Notes: generated from the letters alone by a model not told the origin. Shown: positions 40,130-49,777, counted from the first letter of the stretch. The stretch is DNA of 64,000 bases from Bartonella bovis 91-4 (GCF_000384965.1 NZ_CM001844.1:407341-471340), one strand, 5' to 3'. A program made the numbers and translations.

Positions 40130-40758
40130 ATAAAAAGATTAATGCTCTTTAGTTATTTTTACAATGTGTTCACAGAGCATATAATGCAATTATGTAGCAA
40201 GCGGTTAGGGGTGACGGAAAAATACTTTTTAAAATTAGGAAAATAATTTCTAGTGATACAGAAATTTATAAGTTTGTTACTTGTGCAATAGTTATGTTTT
40301 GCATACTGCAAAAATTGATTAATGCATTTAGATTGTGTTTCTCGATTATAAGTAAATCAAGTGATGACTATAAGTATGTTAATAGTAATTTTACGCAAAT
40401 TCTCTTAAAATGTGAAGGAAGATCTTATAATTATTGCTTCTGATATTAATCATAATAAGTTTAATGCACATTTATCTAGTGCTAGTGCGAATAATACTAT
40501 GAAAAAAAATTTAAATATAGAGATTTAAAATAATAGCAGTTATGGAAATTAATTCCACTATATTGAATGTTGATTCACGTTTAGTAAATTTGTATTGTTA
40601 CTTATGTTATCTTCTCTCAAGTAGAGAGCCAAATTATTTTGCTAGTAAAATCTCAATTTGAAGTTGATGATAAGAATGGGGAATTGAAAGATTCATCAAT
40701 TGCAAAAAGCTTTAGAAGTGCTTTGTTTGATAAGCTGAATCTTCAAAGGGATAAATAA
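40130..40758 (+). pseudogene. tlyA: Decayed tlyA (TlyA family rRNA 2'-O-methyltransferase/hemolysin)
   Basis: No full ORF exists, but pieces of TlyA occur in the right order and spacing across three frames. From 40136 a run RLMLF...KRLGVTEK...KLGK resembles the S4 RNA-binding start, and ends at a stop. SDTEI lies near 40252. VSR, after a possible YVSRGG, is at 40337-40345. SNFTQILL (40384 on) matches GGFTQVLL of the SAM site. SDINHNKF (near 40439) matches VDVGHGQL. ILLVKSQFEV (40636-40665) matches LLVKPQFEV. The D-to-Q spacing is about 71 codons against about 72 in mycobacterial TlyA, by my recollection of that sequence. In Brucella and Rhizobium tlyA lies between dxs and the same RNA methyltransferase gene. 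The motif matches are mine by eye. Confidence 0.72.
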
Positions 40759-40833
40759 AAAGATTTTCTTTCTTCACTTAATTATAAACGATGATAAACG
40801 TTTAGAATATTGATTATTTGGAGAAAAATAAGA

Positions 40834-42078
40834 GTGAGTAACAATGTTATAATTGATCATATTGGAGCTAGTGGTCATGGTGTAGCAAAAACACCGCGTG
40901 GTTTGGTTTTTATACCTTTTACCTTACCGGGAGAGGTTGTTAAAGTTGCTCTTGATGGAAAATATGGTACATCCGTTGCGTTAATAAAAAAATCATTAGA
41001 ACGCATTGATGCCGTTTGTAAACATTTTAAAGAATGTGGAGGGTGTATGCTTCAGCATTGGCATGTTGATGCGTATCACTCTTGGAAGCGACAATTGGTT
41101 GTTGATACACTTAAAAAGCACCAGTTTGATGTAGTTGTTTCTCCTTTAGTGAAGTGTGAACATTATAGCCGCCGACGAATCATTTTAACAGCATCCATGA
41201 CAAAGCAGGGCCATATCGTTGGTTTTAATCGTTATCTTTCACATGATGTTGTGGCTATTGAGGAATGCCCGGTTATTCGGTCACAGATTATATCGAAATT
41301 AAGTGATATTAGAGCGGTATGTGCTCTTTTAAGCAATCATGCTAAGCGATTTCATGTAACAGTAACATTTACTGATAATGGTTTTGATGTTGCTTTAAGT
41401 GGTTGTATTGTGCACGACAAGCTTATTCGTCAAAACATGATACATGCAGCTCTTGCACGTGGAATTATACGCCTATCTATTGAAGGTGAAATTTTAGTTG
41501 AGCAAGAAAAACCGTTGATTTATTTTGGTGATGTCTGTGTTGAATTTCCTTCTGGTGGTTTTCTTCAGGCAACTTCCGAAGCAGAGGATATCATCAGTCG
41601 TATTATTTTAATTCATTTAAAAAAAGCAAAAAATGCTGTTGATTTGTTTTCAGGGATGGGAACTTTTACTTTACGTATGGCTAAAACAATGAATGTTCAT
41701 GCAGTGGAGAATGATGGAACAGCGTTGGCAAATTTAGCACGCGCAGCACGTTTTGCTTCTGGCTTAAAAACGGTTACTTGTGAAAAGCGTGATTTATTTC
41801 GTCGTCCACTTTCTGCAAAGGAACTTGAACGTTTTGATAGCGTTGTTTTTGATCCGCCACGCGCTGGTGCAAAAGAACAAGTGTGTGAGTTGGCAAAAAC
41901 GACAGTACCACGTGTGGTAGCGGTTTCGTGTAATCCTGTTACATTTGCTCGTGATTTATCCATTCTTGTTGCAGGCGGTTATACAATAGAAAAGGTCATA
42001 CCGATTGATCAATTTTTGTGGTCACCTCATGTCGAAATTGTTGCAATTTTAAACAAACACAAAACAAAGATGCGTTAA
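40834..42078 (+). CDS. RNA uracil-C5 methyltransferase (RlmD/TrmA superfamily)
   Basis: This 414-residue protein starts with a short TRAM-like domain, followed by four cysteines for a 4Fe-4S cluster: CKHFKECGGCMLQH near residues 68-81 provides three. The C-terminal methyltransferase has DLFSGMGTFTLRMA (motif I), FDPPRAGAKEQV near 340 and the catalytic cysteine in VSCNPVTFARDL near 366. It methylates C5 of a uridine in 23S rRNA or tRNA; relatives are called RlmD or RumA. I use the GTG at 40834, twelve bases behind GGAG, rather than a TTG eight codons earlier. The decayed tlyA lies directly upstream, so the promoter may lie in the remnant. Confidence 0.88.
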   Translation: MSNNVIIDHIGASGHGVAKTPRGLVFIPFTLPGEVVKVALDGKYGTSVALIKKSLERIDAVCKHFKECGGCMLQHWHVDAYHSWKRQLVVDTLKKHQFDVVVSPLVKCEHYSRRRIILTASMTKQGHIVGFNRYLSHDVVAIEECPVIRSQIISKLSDIRAVCALLSNHAKRFHVTVTFTDNGFDVALSGCIVHDKLIRQNMIHAALARGIIRLSIEGEILVEQEKPLIYFGDVCVEFPSGGFLQATSEAEDIISRIILIHLKKAKNAVDLFSGMGTFTLRMAKTMNVHAVENDGTALANLARAARFASGLKTVTCEKRDLFRRPLSAKELERFDSVVFDPPRAGAKEQVCELAKTTVPRVVAVSCNPVTFARDLSILVAGGYTIEKVIPIDQFLWSPHVEIVAILNKHKTKMR

Positions 42079-42149
42079 GAAATTTAGCTAAAATAAAAAA
42101 GCTATTTTAATACATTGAAAAATTTTTATTAAGCTTAGTTGATTGATGT

Positions 42150-43568
42150 TTATGAAAGCGTTGTCCCACCGATTGTCATGTTATTGATACGTAAATGGGG
42201 TTGTCCCACACCAACAGGAACATTTTGTCCTGCTTTTCCACATATACCTATACCATTATCCAGTTTGCTGTCATTTCCAATCATTGTAATGCGTTTCATG
42301 GCATCTGGTCCATTACCAATAAGGGTTGCACCTTTTATTGGAGCTAAGATTTTTCCATTCTCTACTCGGTAAGCTTCAGTGCATTCAAATACAAATTTTC
42401 CAGAAGTAATATCAACTTGTCCTCCACCAAATGAAACGGCATAAATACCGTTTTTTAATGAAGATAGAATTTCTTGAGGTGTTTTATCTCCTCCTAGCAT
42501 AATTGTGTTTGTCATCCGTGGTATTGGTGTATGTGCATAAGACTCACGTCGCCCATTTCCAGTTGGATTAACACCCATGAGTCGAGCATTTAACCTATCC
42601 TGCATGAAGCTCACGAGTTTGCCGTTTTCAATAAGAACATTATATCCTGATGGTGTTCCTTCATCATCGATAGTGAGTGATCCACGGCATTGAGGGATTG
42701 TGCCATCATCAACAATAGTAACACCTTTTGCGGCAACTTGTTGTCCCAAAAGTCCAGAAAAAGCAGATGTTTTTTTGCGGTTAAAATCGCCTTCCAAGCC
42801 ATGTCCAACAGCTTCATGTAGCATAACACCAGGCCACCCATTAGCTAAAACAACATCAAATGTTCCTGCTGGCGCTTCTTCTGCTTCTAAGTTGACTAAA
42901 GCCATACGTAAAGCTTCATCGGCAGCTATTTTCCAATTTTCTTCACTAATGAATTGGTTAAATGTTTGTCGTCCACCACATCCATAGAATCCATTTTCAC
43001 GTCGATTATTGTCAGAAACTACCACAGATATAGTAAGTTTTACGAGGGGGCGAATGTCATGAACGAAATATCCATCACCACGTAAAATTTCAACATGTTG
43101 GAGTGAACCGGAAAGAGCGACGGTAACTTGATGCAATTTGTTATTTTTTTCACGTAAATATGCGTCAATTTTTTGTAAAAGTTCACTTTTTTCTTTAAAT
43201 GATGGAGCATCAAGAGGATTGTTTGGTTGGTATAATCTTTGCTTTGGTTGTGAGGGAGCTGCACTATAAGATCCTGTATGATTATTATAGGTTACAGCTT
43301 TAGCAGCTTCAATGGCGCGTTTGAGTGCAGCAGCTGATAATTCACTGGAGTGGGCGTATCCAGTAGCTTCTCCAGAAACAACACGTAGGCCAAATCCTAT
43401 ATCTTGATGAAATGACCCATTTTTAAGCTGGCTATTATCAAATAAAAGTACCTCACTTTCTGTATATTCAAGATAAAGTTCACCATCATCAGCATTGTGA
43501 AGAGTTTCTTGAACAAGAGACTGTACTTTGGATGAAGTAATATCAAAACGGTCAATCAGTGATTTCAT
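42150..43568 (-). CDS. tldD: Metalloprotease TldD
   Basis: TldD works with TldE (PmbA) to degrade unfolded peptides and to cut certain peptide antibiotics and toxins. The 472-residue protein has the zinc motif HEAVGH within MLHEAVGHGLEGDF near residues 249-262, and the C-terminal metal-binding cysteine region with FGGGQVDITSGKFVFECTE near 400. I prefer the ATG at 43568, eight bases behind AGGA, over an ATG eleven codons further upstream. It is convergent with the RNA methyltransferase and has the IalB-like gene 101 bases upstream on the same strand. TldE is not in the window. Confidence 0.94.
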   Translation of the reverse strand: MKSLIDRFDITSSKVQSLVQETLHNADDGELYLEYTESEVLLFDNSQLKNGSFHQDIGFGLRVVSGEATGYAHSSELSAAALKRAIEAAKAVTYNNHTGSYSAAPSQPKQRLYQPNNPLDAPSFKEKSELLQKIDAYLREKNNKLHQVTVALSGSLQHVEILRGDGYFVHDIRPLVKLTISVVVSDNNRRENGFYGCGGRQTFNQFISEENWKIAADEALRMALVNLEAEEAPAGTFDVVLANGWPGVMLHEAVGHGLEGDFNRKKTSAFSGLLGQQVAAKGVTIVDDGTIPQCRGSLTIDDEGTPSGYNVLIENGKLVSFMQDRLNARLMGVNPTGNGRRESYAHTPIPRMTNTIMLGGDKTPQEILSSLKNGIYAVSFGGGQVDITSGKFVFECTEAYRVENGKILAPIKGATLIGNGPDAMKRITMIGNDSKLDNGIGICGKAGQNVPVGVGQPHLRINNMTIGGTTLS

Positions 43569-43669
43569 AGTGATCATCCTATTTACATTGGTGGCCGGCA
43601 ATGTTTATTTTCTTTATTTGGAAGGTTTTTAAAACAGTTATTGGGTGTGCTGATCTTTAGTATTTGTTA

Positions 43670-44206
43670 TTATTCCGGTAAGTTCGCGTAAGCTTCATTA
43701 AGGCCATGCAAATCAATAGCACCACCAACTCCTTGCTCGGGGGTTGTAAAGACAAAGTAAGTAGCTATTTTACCATTTAAAAAGAGCTTTAGAACATCTT
43801 CTTTCAGGAGAGCTTCAGCAACACAGTTATCGCCCAAACAACGCCGATATTCTATTTTTCCTATATTTTTATCATCGATTTTAACACCAACACCAGAGCG
43901 TAATTCCACCCGAATAGGAACAAAAACCCGCATTAAAGTTTCTTTATTTTTAGGCAATTTATGAAATGTAACCCGAAAGGTTATATCACGGCGATCTTGT
44001 GTGCGCACATCTTGTACGATTTCACATTGTATATTAGGTGTACCTGGTGGCAGTGAGCAAACTTTTGTCCATGCACCATAAGTTTGTGGGGTAGGAACAT
44101 TTTGTGTATTGGGTATTTGCGCAATAGCATAATTGGTAAAAGTAACGCAAAATACGTAAATAATAACGCCAAAGAAGTTTTTTTTAAAAAATTGATAAAG
44201 TATCAT
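43670..44206 (-). CDS. Secreted IalB-family protein
   Basis: The protein has 178 residues with a cleavable signal peptide (MILYQFFKKNFFGVIIYVF and onward, cut near AIAQ at residue 29). The mature part matches the invasion-associated locus B family: WTKVCSLPPGTPNIQCEIVQ, a central VTFHKLP strand and YRRCLGDNCVAE, with four cysteines likely forming two disulfides. IalB of Bartonella bacilliformis aids entry into erythrocytes; many copies of this family in the order have no known role. The ATG at 44206 lies eight bases behind TAGGG and begins the signal peptide; an upstream ATG would add thirteen residues. In relatives such a gene stands between tldD and coxB; here ctaB follows. Confidence 0.87.
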   Translation of the reverse strand: MILYQFFKKNFFGVIIYVFCVTFTNYAIAQIPNTQNVPTPQTYGAWTKVCSLPPGTPNIQCEIVQDVRTQDRRDITFRVTFHKLPKNKETLMRVFVPIRVELRSGVGVKIDDKNIGKIEYRRCLGDNCVAEALLKEDVLKLFLNGKIATYFVFTTPEQGVGGAIDLHGLNEAYANLPE

Positions 44207-44608
44207 GGAAAGCCCTACCCAAATCGTTATTATATCATTGTGCATAGGTTTTCATGAAAAGTAAATCCTTGTCTTAAAAGTATAACATAAAACTAGTTCT
44301 TTTTAGAACATATTTATTGCATATAACCGGAACGGAAGTACAAAATAAAAAAATAATATTTTATGAAAGTAAAATTTTCTAGCACTATCTTGTGGCATTT
44401 AGTAAGGTCTATTTATTTTTATGATGCCTTATTTTATATAAGGGATAACATTTATTGGAATATTGTAAGTATTTCTATCTGTTTTGAAAGTACATAAAAT
44501 AAGATAGATATTATATGGTCTTAAAAATGCTATAATATTAATTGGGTCATTTCCATATGTTAAATAGTGTTTTTGTGGATGACACTGATGGAAAAGGTTC
44601 TTTAGTGG
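44207..44608. other. Gene-free interval where coxB and coxA would be expected
   Basis: These 402 bases separate the starts of the IalB-like gene (minus) and ctaB (plus). In Brucella and Rhizobium, as I recall, coxB and coxA lie exactly here. I find no ORF and no recognisable Cox remnant, so any deletion is clean or old. A five-pair dyad, GTTCT/AGAAC, lies near 44300. Both promoters must be in this space. Confidence 0.55.
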
Positions 44609-45544
44609 ATGTGTATTTTAGAAGAATTATCAGCTAAAAATAGTCAGTCAATTCCGCCAAAAGCCAATTTTTATGATTATATTACATTATTGAAACCGCG
44701 GGTTATGTTACTTGTTGTATTTACGGCTCTGGTTGGATTGATGGTGTCACCTGTTACTGTAAATCCATTTCATGGTATGTTAGCAATTTTATGTATTGCT
44801 GTGGGCGGTGGTGGTGCAGGGGCACTTAATATGTGGTATGACGCTGATATTGATGCAGTAATGAAACGTACGCGAAAGCGTCCTATTCCTACCGGTAAGA
44901 TTAGCCGTAAGAAAGCATTTGTTTTTGGTTTGGCTCTTTCTATGCTTTCGGTTTTGGGTATGGGAGTTTTCATTAATTGGTTTGCAGCGATTTTTCTTGC
45001 TTTTACAATTTTCTTTTATGTTGTTATTTATACGATTTGGTTAAAACGTATAACACCACAAAATATTGTTATTGGTGGTGCAGCTGGGGCTTTTCCACCA
45101 ATGATTGGGTGGGCAGCTGCAACAGGGGCAATAAGTATTGAAAGTTTCCTATTATTTTTGATCATTTTTATGTGGACTCCACCACATTTTTGGGCTCTTT
45201 CTTTATTTTCATCTATTGATTACGATGCAGCAGGTATTCCTATAATGCCTAATGTACGAGGTGAATATTCAACCAAGAAACAAATTTTAGTTTATACTGT
45301 TATTATGGCGTTATGTGCCATTGGGCCTTACATTGTAGGTTTTGCAGGTATTACTTATGGTATTTGTTCAACAATTTTAAGTTTTACTTTTATTTATTTT
45401 TCTTATCGTTTGTGGAAAGCTGATACACATGATGAAACCATTTCTATGGCAAAAAAAGTGTTTTTCTTTTCATTGTTTTATTTAGCCGCTATATTTGGAA
45501 TTCTTTTAATTGAAAGTCTTATTTTGTGTTTTGTTATCCTTTAA
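44609..45544 (+). CDS. ctaB: Protoheme IX farnesyltransferase (heme O synthase)
   Basis: CtaB (CyoE) farnesylates heme b to heme O for haem-copper oxidases. The 311-residue membrane protein has the aspartate motif NMWYDADIDAVMKRTRKRP near residues 71-89, the second motif in SSIDYDAAGIPIMPNV near 205-220, and WTPPHFWALSLF near 189-200. About nine hydrophobic segments are seen. It is normally in the middle of a cox operon; here no oxidase subunit adjoins it. Its survival implies a remaining oxidase that uses haem O or A, for example a quinol oxidase, but none is in the window. GAAAAGG upstream is a weak ribosome binding site. Confidence 0.94.
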   Translation: MCILEELSAKNSQSIPPKANFYDYITLLKPRVMLLVVFTALVGLMVSPVTVNPFHGMLAILCIAVGGGGAGALNMWYDADIDAVMKRTRKRPIPTGKISRKKAFVFGLALSMLSVLGMGVFINWFAAIFLAFTIFFYVVIYTIWLKRITPQNIVIGGAAGAFPPMIGWAAATGAISIESFLLFLIIFMWTPPHFWALSLFSSIDYDAAGIPIMPNVRGEYSTKKQILVYTVIMALCAIGPYIVGFAGITYGICSTILSFTFIYFSYRLWKADTHDETISMAKKVFFFSLFYLAAIFGILLIESLILCFVIL

Positions 45545-45725
45545 TGTAATTTAAGTTAAGGAGAAAAAATTAATTTGTGTCAATAAAATGATAACGTCCT
45601 ATAGATACAACTTTTTGTATAGAGAGAAGGTGATATTTTAGTTTTTCTCTATAAATTTCTTATATAGTGCATAACAACAGTTTGCTTGGATACATGGAAA
45701 AAGTCATAAAAATGAAAGATGAATT

Positions 45726-46751
45726 ATGTGCTTGCTCCCTCCTTTAACAATGCGCCTTTGTAGTCCACGTGGTTTTTGTGCTGGGGTTGATCGTGCTATT
45801 CAAATTGTTGTTCTGGCATTAAAAAAATATGGTACTCCAGTGTATGTTCGTCATGAAATTGTACATAACCGCTATGTGGTTGAGGGGTTACAACAGCGTG
45901 GAGCTATTTTTATTGAAGAGCTTAATGAGATTCCAGAGGAGCATCGGGGTCAACCTGTAGTATTTTCTGCTCATGGTGTGCCAAAGTCTGTACCAGAAGA
46001 GGCTCATCATTATAATTTATTCTATATCGATGCAACGTGTCCTTTGGTTTCCAAGGTTCATAAGCAAGCGATACGGCATCAACGTCATGGTCGTCATGTC
46101 ATATTAATTGGTCATTCTGGTCATCCTGAGGTGATAGGAACAATGGGGCAGCTTGAAAAAGGAGCTGTTACATTAATTGAAACAGTAGAAGATGCTTGGC
46201 GTTATAAACCGGAAAATCCAAAGAAGTTGGGATTTGTAACACAAACAACACTTTCTGTTGAAAATACAGCCGAGATTTTGGATGTTTTGCAGAAACGTTT
46301 TCCTGCATTAGAAACACCGGCTGCTGAGTCAATTTGCTATGCTACGACCAATCGACAAGAAGCTGTTAAAGCAGCAGCATTAGGGAGTGATTTATTTTTG
46401 ATTGTTGGTGCGCCAAACTCATCTAATTCGCGGCGTTTAGTAGAGGTTGCTGAAAGGTTTGGTGCGCAGCGATCTATTTTAGTTCAATGTGCTGATGAAA
46501 TTGATTTTGATAATTTGGGTGTTCTTTCAGTTGTTAGTCTTTCAGCTGGGGCATCTGCTCCTGAAATTATTGTCGATGAAATTATTGCAGCTTTTCATAA
46601 GCGTTATGATGTCAAAATAGAATTGGCTGAGACTGTATTAGAAACAGAGACATTTTTGGTTAATCGCGGGTTACGTGATGTTGTTTTAACTCCCCAGGAT
46701 ATGGCTTTTGTTAATGGTTATGCTAAAGATACTAACAAACGGAAGTTATGA
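45726..46751 (+). CDS. ispH: 4-hydroxy-3-methylbut-2-enyl diphosphate reductase
   Basis: IspH (LytB) makes IPP and DMAPP in the last step of the non-mevalonate pathway. In 341 residues it has the three cysteines for its iron-sulfur cluster: PRGFCAGVDRAIQ (near residue 18), DATCPLVSKVH (near 104) and ESICYATTNRQ (near 204). The HGVPK and GHSGHPEVIG histidine motifs are also present. The start at 45726 adds eight residues before MRLCSPRG; no ribosome binding site is clear for either ATG. It precedes thrB by 31 bases, and thrB and rnhA follow in an order that is common in the order. Confidence 0.95.
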   Translation: MCLLPPLTMRLCSPRGFCAGVDRAIQIVVLALKKYGTPVYVRHEIVHNRYVVEGLQQRGAIFIEELNEIPEEHRGQPVVFSAHGVPKSVPEEAHHYNLFYIDATCPLVSKVHKQAIRHQRHGRHVILIGHSGHPEVIGTMGQLEKGAVTLIETVEDAWRYKPENPKKLGFVTQTTLSVENTAEILDVLQKRFPALETPAAESICYATTNRQEAVKAAALGSDLFLIVGAPNSSNSRRLVEVAERFGAQRSILVQCADEIDFDNLGVLSVVSLSAGASAPEIIVDEIIAAFHKRYDVKIELAETVLETETFLVNRGLRDVVLTPQDMAFVNGYAKDTNKRKL

Positions 46752-46782
46752 TATTACTAGTGCTTAAAACGAAAGCAAAATA

Positions 46783-47742
46783 ATGGCAGTTTATACTGAC
46801 GTTCATCAGAGCGATTTGGAAGAATTTTTGACTCGTTATTCAATAGGTTTTCTTTTATCTTATCAAGGAATAGCAGAAGGTATCGAAAACTCGAATTTCA
46901 TACTTTATACAACAAAAGGAAAATTTATTTTAACACTTTATGAAAGACGCGTTTCAAAAAGTGATTTACCCTTTTTTTGTAGTCTTATGCAGCATTTAAA
47001 TCAGCGTGGAGTTCCTTGTCCTCAACCAGTCTTTCAGAATGATGGAGCAACGATTGGTAAGTTAGCTGGGCGTCCTGCTGTTATTGTTACCTTTGTAGAA
47101 GGGATATGGGTGCGTGAGCCTAATGTATATCATTGTTGTGAAGTAGGTACTGGTTTGGCACGATTGCATTTAGCTGGGCAAGATTTTGTACCCAACCGTA
47201 AAAATACTCTTTCTATTGTAAATTGGAAATCATTGTGGGCGAGTTGCCAAACAAAAAAAGATATTTTACTACAAAAATTCGGACCAAAAATTGATATAGA
47301 GTTAGCATTTTTAGAAAAAAATTGGCCATTGTATTTACCAACGGGTATTATTCACGCTGATTTATTTAATGATAACGTGTTTTTTTTGGACCGTCGTCTT
47401 TCTGGTATTATAGATTTCTATTTTGCTTGTAATGATTTTTTTGCTTATGATTTAGCAATCTGTTTGAATGCTTGGTGTTTTGAAAGCGATTATTCTTATA
47501 ATCTTGTCAAAGCACGTGGACTATTAGAAAGTTATCAAAAAATTAGGCCATTGATACCTTTAGAATTGAATGCGATTCTTTTATTGGTGCGTGGTGCAGC
47601 TTTACGCTTTTTACTAACACGCCTTTATGATTGGTTTAATACGCCTGCTGGTAGTTTTGTTGTTAAGAAGGACCCGTTGGAATATTGGCATAAACTTAAT
47701 TTTTTTAGTAGTGTGGATTCGTTGACTGAGTTGGGTTTTTAA
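46783..47742 (+). CDS. thrB: Homoserine kinase (ThrB, aminoglycoside-phosphotransferase fold)
   Basis: This 319-residue enzyme belongs to the APH-like homoserine kinases of alphaproteobacteria and pseudomonads, unrelated to the GHMP ThrB of E. coli. The catalytic loop is [14 protein letters not shown] near residues 188-201 and the metal-binding aspartate is in [13 protein letters not shown] near 207-219. It phosphorylates homoserine for ThrC, whose gene is at 54523. It is five bases ahead of rnhA and follows ispH, so the three are likely cotranscribed. Length and motifs are normal. Confidence 0.94.
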   Translation: MAVYTDVHQSDLEEFLTRYSIGFLLSYQGIAEGIENSNFILYTTKGKFILTLYERRVSKSDLPFFCSLMQHLNQRGVPCPQPVFQNDGATIGKLAGRPAVIVTFVEGIWVREPNVYHCCEVGTGLARLHLAGQDFVPNRKNTLSIVNWKSLWASCQTKKDILLQKFGPKIDIELAFLEKNWPLYLPTGIIHADLFNDNVFFLDRRLSGIIDFYFACNDFFAYDLAICLNAWCFESDYSYNLVKARGLLESYQKIRPLIPLELNAILLLVRGAALRFLLTRLYDWFNTPAGSFVVKKDPLEYWHKLNFFSSVDSLTELGF

Positions 47743-47747
47743 ATTTT

Positions 47748-48215
47748 ATGTTCAATCAAAAAAAAGTCATTGAAATTTATACAGATGGTGCTTGCTCTGG
47801 AAATCCAGGGCCTGGGGGATGGGGGGCAATTTTACGCTGGAATGGTCGTGAACGTGAACTGTATGGTGGGAAAGAATATACAACTAATAATCAAATGGAA
47901 CTTATGGCAGCAATTTGCGCGTTGAATGCACTTAAAGAATCTTGTTCAATTGATCTTTATACAGACTCAGTTTACGTGCGCAATGGAATATCTATGTGGC
48001 TTAAAGGGTGGAAGAAGCATAACTGGCGCACTGCATCGAATAGTCCTGTTAAAAATATGGAGTTATGGCAAGCTCTTGATGATGCTTGCTCTCGACATGA
48101 TGTCAGATGGCACTGGATAAAGGGGCACGCAGGTCATCCAGATAATGAACGCGCAGACGCTCTTGCACGTAAAGCAATTATTGAATATCGCGAAAACGGG
48201 CGTTTTTCTACATAA
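47748..48215 (+). CDS. rnhA: Ribonuclease HI
   Basis: RNase HI cuts the RNA strand of RNA-DNA hybrids. The 155 residues hold all four catalytic acids: Asp in [17 protein letters not shown] (residue 13), Glu in NNQMELMAA, Asp in LYTDSVYV, and Asp in [11 protein letters not shown]. The basic handle region GWKKHNWRT is present. It is last in the ispH-thrB-rnhA group and convergent with the DsbD-like gene, 27 bases away. RNase HII is encoded at 25991, so both types are kept. No clear ribosome binding site precedes its ATG, consistent with coupling to thrB five bases upstream. Confidence 0.96.
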   Translation: MFNQKKVIEIYTDGACSGNPGPGGWGAILRWNGRERELYGGKEYTTNNQMELMAAICALNALKESCSIDLYTDSVYVRNGISMWLKGWKKHNWRTASNSPVKNMELWQALDDACSRHDVRWHWIKGHAGHPDNERADALARKAIIEYRENGRFST

Positions 48216-48242
48216 TTTTTATGAAATAGCTTTTCTCATATA

Positions 48243-49121
48243 TCACGGAATGACAGTGTGATTTGATTCCGTATTTATTATGAATGTTCCACTCAAGGCG
48301 TGATTTTGAGAAGAAATTGCATAAAAAATTGTTTGGTTTAGTTCGTCTGGCATGAAATATATAGGGGCGCTAAAGAGTGTATATTCTTCATGATCGCTTA
48401 CTTTTTTCGCTGGTCCAATTTGCATATCTCCCCCATCTAAGAAGAGGGATGAGATTTTGATTTTGCTGTTATTTTGTATTTTTATAAATAAGGTATTTTT
48501 ATCTTTTTCAGCACTTATTTTAAATTCATTATCCATTGCACGAGGAAGAGCAGCTTGGGCATGCTTTAATAAGGATGAAGGAAGATATGTATTTTTCTGA
48601 GTGAATGGGGAAAAATCAAAGTCAACAGTAAAAGGGATACAGATTTCATCACACAGTCCAATGGTTAAAGAGCCACTAAGATTTTCATTTGAACCGGAAA
48701 CACTAAATGGTAATACAACTTTATTTTTATAGGCCAATGACCAATCACTTTCTGTTTCATAAAGTTGTGGTATGGGGTAAAAAATTTCATAAGAGACCTG
48801 TTGGTTAAAGTTAAAAAATGGTGCCATACCAGAATTTCCTGGATTACGCCAATAGGTTTTCCATTTTGGCTTAAGCGTCACTTCAATAAAACCATTTCTT
48901 ATTCCAGAAAAAGAGGGATTGGTGATTGCCAGTCTCACACTACCGCCTTTTGATTCATGCCAAGGTGTTGCGAGAAGGTGAGATTCTTGTTCTTTTTGAG
49001 CAGCAATAGTGAAATTGGATAAGCTTAAAAACACGAATGTTAAGCTAAAAACAATTAAAAGTTTTTCATAAAAGAAATTTGAAATTCTTTGTAAATTTAG
49101 AAATATTTGAACTTTTTTCAT
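48243..49121 (-). CDS. Exported DsbD N-terminal domain-like protein
   Basis: This 292-residue protein has an N-terminal export signal (EKLLIVFSLTFVFLSLSNF, about residues 19-37) and then a domain like the periplasmic N-terminal domain of DsbD. It has KPKWKTYWRNPGNSGMAP near 88-105 and the paired cysteines of LCDEICIPFTVDF near 156-168. In this order stand-alone proteins of this type are common; they probably take part in periplasmic thiol exchange, but there is no membrane relay domain here. It is divergent from the YqgE gene with 53 bases between starts. Function is inferred from the domain only. Confidence 0.82.
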   Translation of the reverse strand: MKKVQIFLNLQRISNFFYEKLLIVFSLTFVFLSLSNFTIAAQKEQESHLLATPWHESKGGSVRLAITNPSFSGIRNGFIEVTLKPKWKTYWRNPGNSGMAPFFNFNQQVSYEIFYPIPQLYETESDWSLAYKNKVVLPFSVSGSNENLSGSLTIGLCDEICIPFTVDFDFSPFTQKNTYLPSSLLKHAQAALPRAMDNEFKISAEKDKNTLFIKIQNNSKIKISSLFLDGGDMQIGPAKKVSDHEEYTLFSAPIYFMPDELNQTIFYAISSQNHALSGTFIINTESNHTVIP

Positions 49122-49174
49122 CTAGTTTCTATTTTCTTCTTGTACTACTTGAATTGAAGTTTAACATATAGATT

Positions 49175-49777
49175 ATGGGAAATGTCAAATTAATGAAACA
49201 GCGTGATGGATTTTTAAATGGAAAATTGCTCATAGCAATGCCCGGAATGAATGATAAACGCTTTGTTCGTTCTGTTATTTATATTTGCGCTCATTCTAAT
49301 TCTGGTGCTATGGGAATTATTCTCAATCAATTGCACAGTATTGATTTTCCTGAACTTTTACTTCAGCTTGGAGTGATTGAGCAAGCAAAAAAAAATGATC
49401 TTTCTGAATCAATAAAAAAGTTTCCAGTACGCTATGGCGGGCCTGTTGATCCTTCTCGTGGTTTTGTACTTCATTCGGGTGATTACACTTGTGAAGCAAC
49501 CATTTCTGTTACAGAAAAGATTTATCTTACTGCAACTATTGATATATTAAAAGCAATCAGTTGTGAACAAGGTCCTCAACACGCGCTGATAGCATTGGGT
49601 TATGCTGGGTGGAAAGCAGGGCAGCTTGAGACAGAAATTTCTGCGAATGGTTGGTTGATCAGTTCTACATCGCCCAGCTTTATTTTTGAAAGTGATTTAA
49701 GCAATACATATGATGAAAGTTTTATCCGCATGGGAATTAATCCAACTTATCTCGTTTCTGAAATAGGTCATGCATAA
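49175..49777 (+). CDS. YqgE/AlgH family protein (UPF0301)
   Basis: The 200-residue protein has the whole YqgE/AlgH fold signature: [17 protein letters not shown] near residues 14-30, [20 protein letters not shown] near 32-51, [15 protein letters not shown] near 88-102 and [16 protein letters not shown] near 144-159. The family is widespread and was linked to alginate control in Pseudomonas, without a known reaction. The ATG at 49175 is taken; an ATG at 49193 would give a start closer to some relatives. It ends 43 bases from the convergent signalling gene. Confidence 0.92.
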   Translation: MGNVKLMKQRDGFLNGKLLIAMPGMNDKRFVRSVIYICAHSNSGAMGIILNQLHSIDFPELLLQLGVIEQAKKNDLSESIKKFPVRYGGPVDPSRGFVLHSGDYTCEATISVTEKIYLTATIDILKAISCEQGPQHALIALGYAGWKAGQLETEISANGWLISSTSPSFIFESDLSNTYDESFIRMGINPTYLVSEIGHA

